Shown in pieces: positions 8,801 to 17,389 of a stretch of 54,268 nt of DNA. The DNA comes from Vibrionales bacterium SWAT-3. GTDB taxonomy: Bacteria > Pseudomonadota > Gammaproteobacteria > Enterobacterales > Vibrionaceae. A model generated the notes under the pieces. It did no database searches. It had not been told where the DNA came from and saw only the letters and a list, made by a program, of their open reading frames with translations. Position 1 is the stretch's first letter; every line of letters starts with the position of its first letter. The stretch lies in the NCBI GenBank assembly GCA_000169995.1, contig AAZW01000033.1, positions 1-54,268 on the forward strand, written 5' to 3'. The position numbers and the translations under genes were made by a program.

Positions 8801-8831
8801 CACCAAAGCGTCACCTATAGATAAAAGGGAT

Positions 8832-8861
8832 ATAACAGAAATATAAAGCCATATATGTCAA
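8832..8861 (-). promoter_or_regulatory. Probable promoter of the small ORFs-terC unit
   Basis: On the minus strand TTGACA (8861-8856) and TGTTAT (8837-8832) are separated by 18 bases. They would start a transcript near 8825, about 25 bases before the ATG at 8800. The -35 is perfect and the -10 is 4 of 6. Confidence 0.5.
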
Positions 8862-9010
8862 ACACTTAATTGCACAAAACAAGCCCATGATTAACGATAA
8901 CTATGCTTGGAAAAAGTCGAACTAGAAAGGAAAATAAAACCATAATGGTTTAATGATGTATTGGAAACGAGTGGCCACAATAATGCAGCCTCAACTATTT
9001 AGAGGTTACT

Positions 9011-9616
9011 ATGCTTAGCTACATCGACACCATTTTTGCGACATTAAAACAGTACGAATTGCTACTTGCTTTGCTGTTTATTCTTATCTATTGGGTTCTT
9101 AAACACTCTACGGAAAAAGCCATTCAGGCACTCGCAGAGACAAAAACCGTCAATGCGACACGCACTGCTTTCATCAATCGCTGCTTTAATATCCTTTACT
9201 TCGGGTTCTTGTTTGCGACCTATTTAATTGTCAGCGGCATCGGCTACGGTAACTTTTCGATTTTTATCTCTTCAGTGTTCACTGTCATCGGTGTCGGCTT
9301 TATCGCTCAGTGGTCAATTCTCAGCAACATCACCGCCAGTTTCTTAATCTTCTTTGTCTTCCCCTACCGTATCGGGGACTCAATTATTGTGGCCGATGGA
9401 GATGGTATTGAAGGAAAGATACTCGACATCAAAATGTTCCATACCCTAATCCGCCATCCAGAGGGCAATGTGATTACCTACCCTAATTCACTGCTACTGC
9501 AAAAAAGCGTGACAAAGGTGAGCTCAAAGCACTCGAAATATAAGGTATCAGTGCCAAGAAAGAGTAATAAGGATGCAGGAGCTGGTGTCGAGACAGTGCT
9601 TGAAGGCCAAGCTTAG
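9011..9616 (+). CDS. Short MscS-family mechanosensitive channel-like protein
   Basis: The 201-residue protein has two or three N-terminal membrane helices, a pore-helix-like segment IGVGFIAQWSILSNITASFLI and then a small beta domain with PYRIGDSI, IEGKILDIKMFHTLIRHPEGNVITYPNS, all characteristic of MscS. It stops soon after the beta domain and lacks the alpha/beta C-terminal cage of full MscS (about 286 residues), so gating and oligomer details may differ. AGAGGT precedes the ATG. It is divergent from terC and convergent with yhhQ, and probably lies in the inner membrane with an osmotic role, inferred from family. Confidence 0.85.
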   Translation: MLSYIDTIFATLKQYELLLALLFILIYWVLKHSTEKAIQALAETKTVNATRTAFINRCFNILYFGFLFATYLIVSGIGYGNFSIFISSVFTVIGVGFIAQWSILSNITASFLIFFVFPYRIGDSIIVADGDGIEGKILDIKMFHTLIRHPEGNVITYPNSLLLQKSVTKVSSKHSKYKVSVPRKSNKDAGAGVETVLEGQA

Positions 9617-9661
9617 TGGAGCAGAATTAGAAAGAAAGGAACAAACAAAGAGGAACGAAAG

Positions 9662-9693
9662 GCGGTTATTCAGAGATGACCTTGAACAACCGC
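9662..9693 (-). terminator. Possible yhhQ terminator
   Basis: GCGGTT...AACCGC with inner TTCA...TGAA pairing forms a hairpin in the gap between the two convergent genes. On the minus strand it is followed by CTTTCGTT, a weak T-tract. Confidence 0.4.
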
Positions 9694-9705
9694 ACTTCCA
9701 TCAAG

Positions 9706-10377
9706 CTAGGCGTTAACACCTGTCGCTTTAAAGTCAGGGTTCACAGCGGTTAACTTCTTAACGATGTAGTTCAGAAGCACGCCGTACATAGGAACAAACA
9801 AGCCTAGACTGATGATAAGTTTGAAGCCGTAATCAACCAGTGCAATCTCAGTCCAATGTTCAGCCATGAATGGATCTGGGCTTTGGTAGAAAGCGATCGC
9901 AAAGAACGCGATAGTATCGATAGCATTACCAAAAAGCGTTGAACAGGTTGGCGCAATCCACCACTGCTTAAGCTGGCGCAAGCGGTTAAAAACATGAACA
10001 TCTAAGATTTGGCCAAGCAAGTAAGCCATGAAACTTGCAGCAGCGATACGTGCTACAAATAGGTTAAATTCACCCAGATGGCTAAAACCTTGGAATTGCC
10101 CTTCAAAGAACACCACCGACAAGAAGTAAGAAACCGCCAGTGCAGGCAACATCACTAAGAAAATGATTTTACGAGCAAGCTGAGCGCCAAAAATGCGAAC
10201 GGTCAGGTCTGTTGCTAAGAAGATAAATGGGAAAGTGAAAGCGCCCCAAGTGGTGTGCATACCGAAGATGGTAAAAGGTAGCTGAACCAAGTAGTTGCTT
10301 GACGCAATAATCACTAAGTGGAACAAAACTAATAATGCTAGGGCTTTGCGCTGCTGCGCAGGGGTAAAGTTACTCAT
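9706..10377 (-). CDS. yhhQ: Queuosine precursor transporter YhhQ
   Basis: Inner-membrane transporter of the DUF165/VUT family that takes up the queuosine precursors preQ0 and preQ1. The 223-residue protein has about six membrane helices and the family segments TWGAFTFPFIFLATDLTVRIFG, ARIAAASFMAYLLGQILDV and STLFGNAIDTIAFFAIAFY. The start at 10377 is set by the ribosome site AAGG, which is also the 3' end of a preQ1-I riboswitch. A longer frame beginning at 10488 would run through the riboswitch and is rejected. An operator-like element and a promoter lie upstream. Confidence 0.95.
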   Translation of the reverse strand: MSNFTPAQQRKALALLVLFHLVIIASSNYLVQLPFTIFGMHTTWGAFTFPFIFLATDLTVRIFGAQLARKIIFLVMLPALAVSYFLSVVFFEGQFQGFSHLGEFNLFVARIAAASFMAYLLGQILDVHVFNRLRQLKQWWIAPTCSTLFGNAIDTIAFFAIAFYQSPDPFMAEHWTEIALVDYGFKLIISLGLFVPMYGVLLNYIVKKLTAVNPDFKATGVNA

Positions 10378-10383
10378 GCTATA

Positions 10384-10419
10384 CCTTTTTAGTTTGGTTT
10401 GGGGGTGAGGGAACCCAAA
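10384..10419 (-). promoter_or_regulatory. preQ1-I riboswitch of yhhQ
   Basis: The coding-strand leader has stem UUUGGG/CCCAAA enclosing the 10-base loop UUCCCUCACC, then an A-rich 14-base tail ending AAAAAGG. This lines up base for base in length with the Thermoanaerobacter tengcongensis aptamer: a 10-base loop ending in the ligand-pairing C, and a tail ending AAGG. Loop CCU can pair with tail AGG to close the pseudoknot. Since that AGG is the ribosome site 6 bases before the yhhQ ATG, ligand binding should block translation. The gene product imports the ligand, so the logic is consistent. Confidence 0.88.
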
Positions 10420-10510
10420 TCGAGTCATTTCTCTATCGAAACAAAGAAAGCTCTTACCAATAATGTGAATGAAAAATGTATCTATCATTTGCTCTATCGA
10501 GCGGCGGGCG

Positions 10511-10538
10511 ATTATACATTAATCAATTTTAGCTGCAA
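10511..10538 (-). promoter_or_regulatory. Probable yhhQ promoter
   Basis: On the minus strand TTGCAG (10538-10533) and a perfect TATAAT (10516-10511) are separated by 16 bases. The predicted start is near 10504, about 85 bases before the riboswitch. Confidence 0.65.
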
Positions 10539-10540
10539 CG

Positions 10541-10570
10541 GTGAGAATAGACGCAAACGTTTATTCTCAC
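10541..10570. promoter_or_regulatory. PurR-like operator inside a 30-bp inverted repeat
   Basis: GTGAGAATA and TATTCTCAC are perfect 9-bp arms, with ACG/CGT pairing further in. The centre, ACGCAAACGTTTATTC (10551-10566), is close to the PurR consensus ACGCAAACGTTTNCNT. It lies directly upstream of the yhhQ -35. yhhQ has been predicted to belong to the purine regulon in gamma-proteobacteria, so PurR control is plausible. The extended arms could also form a hairpin in RNA. Confidence 0.6.
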
Positions 10571-10634
10571 TTTTATTGCTAGAAGGAGTTTGAAGCTCGG
10601 TTTCTAGAAACCAAGTTTGAGGCCATGTTAACCG

Positions 10635-10934
10635 TTAGAAACCACGCTTGAACAAAGCGGCTAGATAATCGAACTCTTCACGGCTCGCTTCTGGACTAAG
10701 AGATTCAAACCACACAGATTCACTGTAGTGCTCTGATTTTAAGAACATCTGACACCCTTCAAAATCCACCAGCCATGAGTGCATGTCAGCATCCCACTGC
10801 TTTTCAACAACCGTAGCCGATAGCAAGTTAACTAAGCGTTCGCCAATTTCAGGGTAAGAGTCGAAGTCAAAGCTCGGTGTTGTCACCAATAAGCGCCCTT
10901 CTTCTGCTAAATACTCTCGTAAACCAAATTCCAT
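10635..10934 (-). CDS. Small acidic protein downstream of recQ (probably DUF3630 family)
   Basis: A 99-residue soluble protein with many acidic and aromatic residues (MEFGLREYLAEEGRLL, DADMHSWLVDFEGCQMFLKSEHY, SPEASREEFDYLAALFKRGF). It starts 15 bases after the recQ stop and so is probably its operon partner, the position DUF3630 proteins take in Vibrio. The family name is from memory and tentative. Function unknown. Confidence 0.75.
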   Translation of the reverse strand: MEFGLREYLAEEGRLLVTTPSFDFDSYPEIGERLVNLLSATVVEKQWDADMHSWLVDFEGCQMFLKSEHYSESVWFESLSPEASREEFDYLAALFKRGF

Positions 10935-10949
10935 TTATTACCTCTGTTA

Positions 10950-12788
10950 TTAGCCGTGTGTTGTGATGTGTTCTTGAATCAAATCTAGGAATGGGTCGGC
11001 ATATTTGTCGAGCTTACGCTGGCCCACACCATTTACCGCCAACATTTCACCGTAAGAAGTCGGTAAAACTTCTGCCATATCAATCAATGTTGCGTCACTG
11101 AATACCACGTATGGTGGTAAGCCATCTTCGTCGGCAATCGACTTACGTAGCTTACGCAGTTTGGCAAATAGCTTTTTATCGTAATTCTTACTGCTTAGCT
11201 TATCTGACTTAGCATTGCGTACCGCAGTGTCTAGACGAGGTACCGCTAACTCTAGTGACATCTCACCTCGCAGCAGTGGACGCGCCTCTTCAGTTAACTG
11301 CAAGGTTGAGTTACGAGTGATGTTCTGGAACAACAAGCCTTTATGAATGAGCTGGCGGAAGATACTGATCCAGTAATCATGGCTGTGGTCGCGGCCAATA
11401 CCGTAAGTTGAAAGCTTATCGTGACCATTATCGCGCACGCGGATGTTCTGCATGCCACGCATCACTTCCACCACATAACCCATACCAAACGACTGATTCA
11501 CACGGTACACACAAGACAACGCCTTCTGCGCCTCTTGGGTCGCATCAAAGTGTTTTGGCGGATCTAAGCAGATATCACAGTTACCACATTGCTTCTCACG
11601 ATATTCGCCAAAGTAGTTGAGCAGTACCTGACGACGACAAGTTTGCGCTTCAGCAAAGGCACTCATCGCATTTAGCTTGTGCATCTCAACCTGCTTTTGC
11701 GGACCTTCTTCTTTCTCATCTAGCATACGACGCAACCAACCCATATCAGCAGGGTCAAACAGCATCATCGCTTCAGCAGGCAAGCCATCACGACCCGCAC
11801 GGCCAGTCTCTTGATAGTAAGACTCGATGTTACGTGGAATATCAAAGTGCACCACAAAGCGTACGTTAGGCTTGTTGATACCCATACCAAACGCCACCGT
11901 CGCGACTACGATCTGGATGTCATCACGCTGGAAGGCTTCTTGAACGTAAGCGCGCTCGTCGGTGTCCATACCCGCGTGATAGCCCGCAGCACGAATACCG
12001 TTGTTACACAGCTTCTCGGTGACCATCTCAACTTTTTTACGGCTACCACAGTAGATGATGCCGCAATTGCCCTTCTGAGTTTCTAGGTAGCGAACCACCT
12101 GAGACACTGGCTTGTGTTTCTCAACAAGATTATAACGAATATTAGGACGGTCAAAGCTGCCTAAGTAGGTATGCGGATCCACCAGCTGTAGACGCGAAAC
12201 AATATCTTTGCGCGTTGCATCATCAGCCGTTGCCGTCAGCGCCATATAAGGCACATGCGGGAAATACTGTTTCAACTGACCTAATGACGCGTATTCCGGG
12301 CGGAAGTCGTGTCCCCATTGAGAGATACAGTGCGCCTCATCGACCGCAATCATCGAAAGCGGTAAACCTTGTAGGCGTTCAATGAAATCACGCATCAACA
12401 CACGCTCTGGTGATACATAAACCATCTTGAGCTGACCTGAGTTCATGCGATTAAACACACTCAGTAGCTGGTCACGTGGCATGGAAGAGTTAATGCACTC
12501 CGCTGCTACACCATTGGCTTTCAACTGATCGACTTGGTCTTTCATCAACGAGATAAGCGGTGAGATAACCAAAGTCAGCCCTTCACGGACTAAAGCCGGG
12601 ATCTGGTAACACAAAGATTTACCACCACCCGTCGGCATTATCACCAAGCTATCTCGGCCTTGAACAGCCAAATCAATGACCTCTTGCTGACCATCGCGAA
12701 AGCTTTGATAGCCAAATACATCTTCGAGGATGTTTTGCGCATCATTCGCGGGTGTTGGTGTTTGCTCAGCAATCAGAGTGGCGGTCAT
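10950..12788 (-). CDS. recQ: ATP-dependent DNA helicase RecQ
   Basis: 3'-5' DNA helicase of the RecF recombination and fork-repair pathway. Helicase motif I MPTGGGKSLCYQIPAL, Ia SPLISLMKDQV, motif II DEAHC, TATAD (III) and ETGRAGRDGLPAE (VI) are followed by the RQC zinc site (CRRQVLLNYFGE with CGNCDIC) and a C-terminal HRDC domain with EVLPTSYGEMLAVNGVGQRK. The 612 residues from the ATG at 12788 agree with the family (about 610); AGGA precedes this ATG. An in-frame extension of 104 codons upstream is unlike RecQ and overlaps rarD, so it is rejected. Confidence 0.97.
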   Translation of the reverse strand: MTATLIAEQTPTPANDAQNILEDVFGYQSFRDGQQEVIDLAVQGRDSLVIMPTGGGKSLCYQIPALVREGLTLVISPLISLMKDQVDQLKANGVAAECINSSMPRDQLLSVFNRMNSGQLKMVYVSPERVLMRDFIERLQGLPLSMIAVDEAHCISQWGHDFRPEYASLGQLKQYFPHVPYMALTATADDATRKDIVSRLQLVDPHTYLGSFDRPNIRYNLVEKHKPVSQVVRYLETQKGNCGIIYCGSRKKVEMVTEKLCNNGIRAAGYHAGMDTDERAYVQEAFQRDDIQIVVATVAFGMGINKPNVRFVVHFDIPRNIESYYQETGRAGRDGLPAEAMMLFDPADMGWLRRMLDEKEEGPQKQVEMHKLNAMSAFAEAQTCRRQVLLNYFGEYREKQCGNCDICLDPPKHFDATQEAQKALSCVYRVNQSFGMGYVVEVMRGMQNIRVRDNGHDKLSTYGIGRDHSHDYWISIFRQLIHKGLLFQNITRNSTLQLTEEARPLLRGEMSLELAVPRLDTAVRNAKSDKLSSKNYDKKLFAKLRKLRKSIADEDGLPPYVVFSDATLIDMAEVLPTSYGEMLAVNGVGQRKLDKYADPFLDLIQEHITTHG

Positions 12789-12968
12789 TGTGGTTCCTAA
12801 TCGAGGTATAAAGTCAGCATGCAGCATTGGCAAGCAAGTCGCACATTGTAGAGTGGAATGCTGGCGAATTAAACCGCAAATTGTTAGGTGAAAAGGGTTA
12901 ACGCTCCTATACTGACCAACTCTCTTTATAAATCCTATTAATAAGCACTCTGTGCCAGAGAAAGTGAC

Positions 12969-13877
12969 ATGACACAAGACGAACAACAACGTACACGCCA
13001 AGGAATCTTGCTTGCGATTGGCGCGTACACCATGTGGGGAATCGCTCCCATATACTTCAAATCTCTCAGTGAAGTATCCCCTCTCGAGATCCTGAGCCAC
13101 CGTGTAGTATGGTCCTTTTTCCTACTCGCTTTACTGCTGCACGTTGGTCGTGGCTGGCGCAAAGTGCGCGACACCCTCACCTCAAAGCCAAAAATGCTCT
13201 ATTTGGTGGCGACTTCTATCTTGGTGGGTGCTAACTGGCTGATCTTTATCTGGGCGGTAAACTCCAATCACATGCTCGATGCCAGTTTGGGGTATTACAT
13301 CAACCCATTGATTAACGTATTGCTCGGGATGTTCTTCCTTGGCGAACGTTTACGTAAGCTTCAATGGTTTGCGGTCGCCCTTGCTGCAATTGGCGTGATC
13401 ATTCAATTGATCGCGTTTGGCTCTGTGCCAATTGTTGCCATTGCCCTAGCCTTCAGTTTCGGTTTCTATGGCTTATTGCGTAAAAAAGTCAGCTTAGAAG
13501 CGCAAACAGGCCTATTCATTGAAACATTAGTGATGCTGCCTATCGCCGCAACTTACTTGTTGTTTATTGCAGACAGCCCAACCTCAGATTTCTCGATGAA
13601 CCCGATGCAGCTCAACCTATTACTGATTGCAGCAGGTGTTATCACCACGGTTCCGCTGCTTTGTTTTACTGGTGCAGCAACCCGCTTGAAGCTATCGACA
13701 CTCGGCTTCTTCCAATACATTGGCCCTAGCTTGATGTTCTTGCTTGCGGTGTTGATCTACGGTGAAGCCTTTACCATGGATAAGGCGATTACCTTTGCTT
13801 TCATTTGGGGCGCACTGGTGATCTTCAGCTTTGACGGCTTGCGTAATAACAAGAAGAGTAAGCAAGCGAAAAGCTAA
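12969..13877 (+). CDS. rarD: RarD, EamA-family transporter
   Basis: A 302-residue inner-membrane protein with about ten helices of the drug/metabolite transporter superfamily. The N-terminus GILLAIGAYTMWGIAPIYFKSL, the WLIFIWAVNSNHMLDASLGYYINPL segment and the C-terminal FFQYIGPSLMFLLAVLIYGE are the RarD signature (named for chloramphenicol sensitivity in Pseudomonas). The substrate is not established. Divergent from recQ; followed by a strong terminator. Confidence 0.93.
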   Translation: MTQDEQQRTRQGILLAIGAYTMWGIAPIYFKSLSEVSPLEILSHRVVWSFFLLALLLHVGRGWRKVRDTLTSKPKMLYLVATSILVGANWLIFIWAVNSNHMLDASLGYYINPLINVLLGMFFLGERLRKLQWFAVALAAIGVIIQLIAFGSVPIVAIALAFSFGFYGLLRKKVSLEAQTGLFIETLVMLPIAATYLLFIADSPTSDFSMNPMQLNLLLIAAGVITTVPLLCFTGAATRLKLSTLGFFQYIGPSLMFLLAVLIYGEAFTMDKAITFAFIWGALVIFSFDGLRNNKKSKQAKS

Positions 13878-13918
13878 CACTGATCGTTTTTTACAAGACA
13901 ATCTATAGATACAAAGAT

Positions 13919-13958
13919 AAGCTTGGTTGAATTGATGATAATTTAACCAAGCTTTTTT
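13919..13958 (+). terminator. rarD terminator, abutting the next start codon
   Basis: AAGCTTGGTT and AACCAAGCTTTTTT form a perfect 10-bp stem with a 16-base loop and a T-run. The T-run ends only 5 bases before the AraC-family ATG at 13964. Confidence 0.85.
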
Positions 13959-13963
13959 ATGCC

Positions 13964-14758
13964 ATGGATAAAGTCCACTACTACTCGACATCTAGCCAAG
14001 ATATCAGCCTGATCCAAGCTCAATACCAAGAGTTTGCCTTTCAGCGCCACTATCATTTGGACTTTCACATCGGCCTAATCACCCAAGGGCAGCAAAAGTT
14101 TGTCTATAAAGGGACGAGTTACCACGCAGGCGCCGGACAAGTGGTAATGATGCCACCTGATGAGCTGCATGATGGCCACTCAAAACTCGAATCGGGTTAC
14201 CAAGTAAGCGTATTTTCTGTCTCACCTCAATGGTTTGGCGATCTTGCCGATCACAGTAAAAATGGTCACGCTTTGAGCTTTTCTGAGTTGATCCTCTCCG
14301 ATCAAGCGACTTTTTTACAATTGCGTAACCTTCATGGGCTGCTTATCAATCCAAACATCAGTCAACTCGCTCAAGATTGCCTGCCATTCGAAGGTTTTTC
14401 GACGATTGTGGATCGTTACGCGCAGTTTGGATCGAAAACTCAGGTGAAGCTTGGCACTCAATCAGTGAATACACTCAAAGACTATTTAATGGCAAACCTC
14501 GACCAACCGTTGCGCTTAGAGCAACTTTCTGAGCTATGTGACCTGACAACAACTCAATTTCAGCGTCACTTTAAGAACAAAATGGGTATCACCCCTTATG
14601 CATGGTTAAGCCGCTTACGCATGGAGCAAGGCATGCGATTGATTAAATCAGGGGTCGGCGGAACCGAGGTCGCTCATCAAGTGGGTTTCTACGACCAAGC
14701 CCATTTCTCAAAGGCATTTAAGACTGCATTTGGTGTTTCTCCATCGAAAATTAACTAA
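13964..14758 (+). CDS. AraC-family transcriptional regulator
   Basis: The 264-residue protein has an N-terminal cupin-like sensor domain (HYHLDFHIGLITQGQQKFVYKG and GAGQVVMMPPDELHDGH) and a C-terminal pair of helix-turn-helices (LEQLSELCDLTTTQFQRHFKN, then VAHQVGFYDQAHFSKAFKTAFGVSPSK). It lies directly upstream of a RhtB/LysE-type exporter on the same strand, a common regulator-exporter pairing, so the exporter is the likely target. No ribosome site is visible before the ATG, which sits right after the rarD terminator. It may be read from a leaderless or readthrough message, or use a later start. Confidence 0.88.
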   Translation: MDKVHYYSTSSQDISLIQAQYQEFAFQRHYHLDFHIGLITQGQQKFVYKGTSYHAGAGQVVMMPPDELHDGHSKLESGYQVSVFSVSPQWFGDLADHSKNGHALSFSELILSDQATFLQLRNLHGLLINPNISQLAQDCLPFEGFSTIVDRYAQFGSKTQVKLGTQSVNTLKDYLMANLDQPLRLEQLSELCDLTTTQFQRHFKNKMGITPYAWLSRLRMEQGMRLIKSGVGGTEVAHQVGFYDQAHFSKAFKTAFGVSPSKIN

Positions 14759-14847
14759 GTGTTGATAATTTACAATTGAGAGAATCGAAATCACGGTAAG
14801 CTGCGCTCAACAACTCTCAACAGAACAACCCAGTTATTGGAACAGAT

Positions 14848-15510
14848 ATGAATGAAGTCACCATATTAGTCACCCTCGCCTCTATCCACTTTATCGCTTT
14901 GATGAGCCCAGGCCCTGACTTTGCACTTGTGGTACAAAACGCAACACGCCACGGGCGACAAACTGGCTTATACATTGCTCTCGGACTGTCTTGCGGGATC
15001 TTACTGCATTCATTATTAAGTCTGACGGGCATCAGTTACCTAGTCCATCAGCACCCAACTCTTTTTGCGCTGATGCAATTGGCTGGCGGCAGCTACTTAC
15101 TGTATCTCGGCTTTGGTGCATTAAAAGCAACATGGCAGCTCATTAGCCACCATGAAGAAGATACAGACACGGTCAATTCGAAAGATCTGATTCTGACCAA
15201 TAAACGTCAGGCATTTTCAAAAGGCTTTACGACCAATATTCTTAATCCAAAGGCGTTAGTGTTCTTCATCAGTTTGATGTCGAGCTTGGTACCGGCTGAC
15301 ATGTCACTTTCAGGGAAAGGGTTTGCTTTGATTATCCTATTCGGCCTATCACTGTTCTGGTTCTCTCTATTAGCGTGGATGCTTTCTACGAAGGCACTGC
15401 AAAAGAAACTGAGTGAAGCGACAGTCTACATTGATGGCTTGTGTGGCGTGCTATTTAGCCTAATTGGCGTCAGTATTCTTTGGCAGTCGCTGTCTGGTTT
15501 AATCGCTTAA
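14848..15510 (+). CDS. LysE/RhtB-family amino-acid exporter
   Basis: A 220-residue membrane protein with six predicted helices. The family marks are the N-terminal HFIALMSPGPDFALVVQNATRHGRQTG, the GGSYLLYLGFGALK segment and FSKGFTTNILNPKALVFFISL. Such proteins expel homoserine, threonine, lysine or related compounds; the substrate cannot be read from sequence. The loop after residue 100 is acidic (HHEEDTDTVNSKD). It follows the AraC gene by 89 bases. Confidence 0.9.
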   Translation: MNEVTILVTLASIHFIALMSPGPDFALVVQNATRHGRQTGLYIALGLSCGILLHSLLSLTGISYLVHQHPTLFALMQLAGGSYLLYLGFGALKATWQLISHHEEDTDTVNSKDLILTNKRQAFSKGFTTNILNPKALVFFISLMSSLVPADMSLSGKGFALIILFGLSLFWFSLLAWMLSTKALQKKLSEATVYIDGLCGVLFSLIGVSILWQSLSGLIA

Positions 15511-15601
15511 ATTCGAATCAAGATTACAATTCGTTAACAACGTACTGGCTATCTTATCTTTCCACTGCCAATCTAGCTCTGCATATGAAAAGGAGAAGAT
15601 C

Positions 15602-17359
15602 ATGCAGTGGAAAACAAAACTAACAACCCTCGCCACTTCTACCCTACTTTTTGCCTCTCACGTCAGTTGGGCAAATCAAGCTGCCGATTCCGTCGCTCCC
15701 GAACAAAGTAGTGGTTTAGAAACCAAGCAACTCGTAAAAGCTAACGATTGGATGGTCACCGCAGCCAATCCTCTAGCAACCCAAGCTGGTGCCGATGTAC
15801 TTGCTCGTGGTGGTAACGCGATTGATGCCATGGTTGCAGTGCAGCTGATGCTTGGCTTAGTTGAGCCACAGTCATCCGGTATTGGTGGTGGCGCCTTCCT
15901 TGTTTATTTTGATGGAAAGGACAAACAACTTAAAACCTACGATGGCCGTGAAACCGCACCACTTGATGCGACACCACGTCTATTCCAAGACGAAAACGGT
16001 CAACCGCTTAAGTTTTATGATGCCGTGGTTGGTGGCCGCTCTGTTGCTACACCGGGCACAGTGCAATTGTTGTGGGACACTCACCAGAAATACGGCAAGT
16101 TAGACTGGGCATCGCTGATCCAACCTATTGCTCAACTGGCTGAGAAAGGTTTTACCATCAGCCCACGTTTGGCCACCTTAATTGAAAATGACGAAGAACG
16201 ACTGAGCCGTTTTGCCATAACCAAAGCCTACTTCTTCAATGCCGATGGCAGCCCAAAAACCGCGGGTACGCAGCTTAAGAACCCAGAATATGCTGCAACA
16301 TTGAATGCAATTTCAAAGGATGGTGCTAAGGCATTTTACCAAGGTGAGATTGCTGCCGACATCATCAACACAGTACAAACCGCCAAAGGTAACCAGGGTG
16401 TATTGGCACAGAAAGACTTCGATGCGTATTCAATTAAACAACGTGAACCCGTTTGTTCCGCTTATGAGAGTTACGATATATGCGGCATGGGACCACCGAG
16501 TTCAGGTGCATTAACGGTTGGGCAGATCTTGGCGATGACCGAGCAGTTTGATCTCAAATCTTGGGGACCAAACGATGCAAAATCTTGGCAAGTGTTAGCA
16601 GACGCTTCTCGCCTAGCCTTTGCAGACCGTGGTATGTACATGGCAGATCAAGATTACGTACCAATGCCAACACAAGGGTTAGTGAATACTGACTATTTGC
16701 AGGAACGTGCCCAGCTAATTACTGCTGGAAAGGCATTAGAGAATGCGCCATCAGGTATCCCACCGTGGGATCACGCCATGCTGCGCAGCCAAGATGTGTC
16801 TATTGAACTGCCGTCCACCAGCCACTTCAATATTGTCGATAGCGAAGGCAATGTCGTGTCGATGACCACCACCATTGAGAATGCATTTGGCTCACGCTTG
16901 ATGGTAAGAGGCTTCCTACTGAACAACGAACTGACCGATTTCTCGTTCAAGACCCACAACGATGGCAAACCTATCGCAAACCGACTTGAGCCAGGTAAGC
17001 GTCCACGCTCTTCGATGGCACCGACCATCATTATGCAAGACGATCAGCCTTACATGGCGATTGGTTCTCCAGGTGGTAGCCGTATCATAGGTTATGTAGC
17101 ACAAGCGATCATTGCTCATACCCAATGGGACATGGATATCCAGCAAGCGATCAACCAACCGCACTTCCTAAACCGCTTCGGCACGCTAGATCTGGAAAAA
17201 GGAACATCGGCGGAAAACTTCAAACCTGAGCTCGAAAAGATGGGATTTGAGGTCAACATTCGCGATCTTAACTCGGGTTTACACGCCATTCGCATCACAA
17301 AAGATGGTCTAGAAGGTGCAGCAGACCCTCGTCGTGAAGGCGCTGCCATCGGCCAATAA
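15602..17359 (+). CDS. ggt: Gamma-glutamyltransferase (glutathione hydrolase)
   Basis: Periplasmic N-terminal nucleophile hydrolase that cleaves the gamma-glutamyl bond of glutathione. A signal peptide ends around SHVSWA. The proenzyme self-cleaves before the catalytic threonine, which is T406 in the motif STSHFNIVDSEGNVVSMTTT. Also seen: GGNAIDAMVAVQLMLGLVEP with SSGIGGGAFLVYFDG, the GPPSSGAL segment and the oxyanion glycines SPGGSRI. The 585-residue length is typical. It ends next to the CsrB-type RNA locus. A short hairpin (AAGGG...CCCTTTTT, 17358-17379) may end its transcript. Confidence 0.97.
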   Translation: MQWKTKLTTLATSTLLFASHVSWANQAADSVAPEQSSGLETKQLVKANDWMVTAANPLATQAGADVLARGGNAIDAMVAVQLMLGLVEPQSSGIGGGAFLVYFDGKDKQLKTYDGRETAPLDATPRLFQDENGQPLKFYDAVVGGRSVATPGTVQLLWDTHQKYGKLDWASLIQPIAQLAEKGFTISPRLATLIENDEERLSRFAITKAYFFNADGSPKTAGTQLKNPEYAATLNAISKDGAKAFYQGEIAADIINTVQTAKGNQGVLAQKDFDAYSIKQREPVCSAYESYDICGMGPPSSGALTVGQILAMTEQFDLKSWGPNDAKSWQVLADASRLAFADRGMYMADQDYVPMPTQGLVNTDYLQERAQLITAGKALENAPSGIPPWDHAMLRSQDVSIELPSTSHFNIVDSEGNVVSMTTTIENAFGSRLMVRGFLLNNELTDFSFKTHNDGKPIANRLEPGKRPRSSMAPTIIMQDDQPYMAIGSPGGSRIIGYVAQAIIAHTQWDMDIQQAINQPHFLNRFGTLDLEKGTSAENFKPELEKMGFEVNIRDLNSGLHAIRITKDGLEGAADPRREGAAIGQ

Positions 17360-17389
17360 GGGAAAATACTCCCTTTTTACTCCCTGCTT

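Noticed and set aside
8525..8900. A yybP-ykoY manganese riboswitch upstream of terC
   Set aside because: The conserved GGGGAGUAG-type segment and paired helices could not be found; the region instead reads as two short ORFs and a promoter.
12789..13100. An extended recQ N-terminus of 104 residues
   Set aside because: It overlaps the divergent rarD gene and has no likeness to RecQ; the ATG at 12788 has its own ribosome site.
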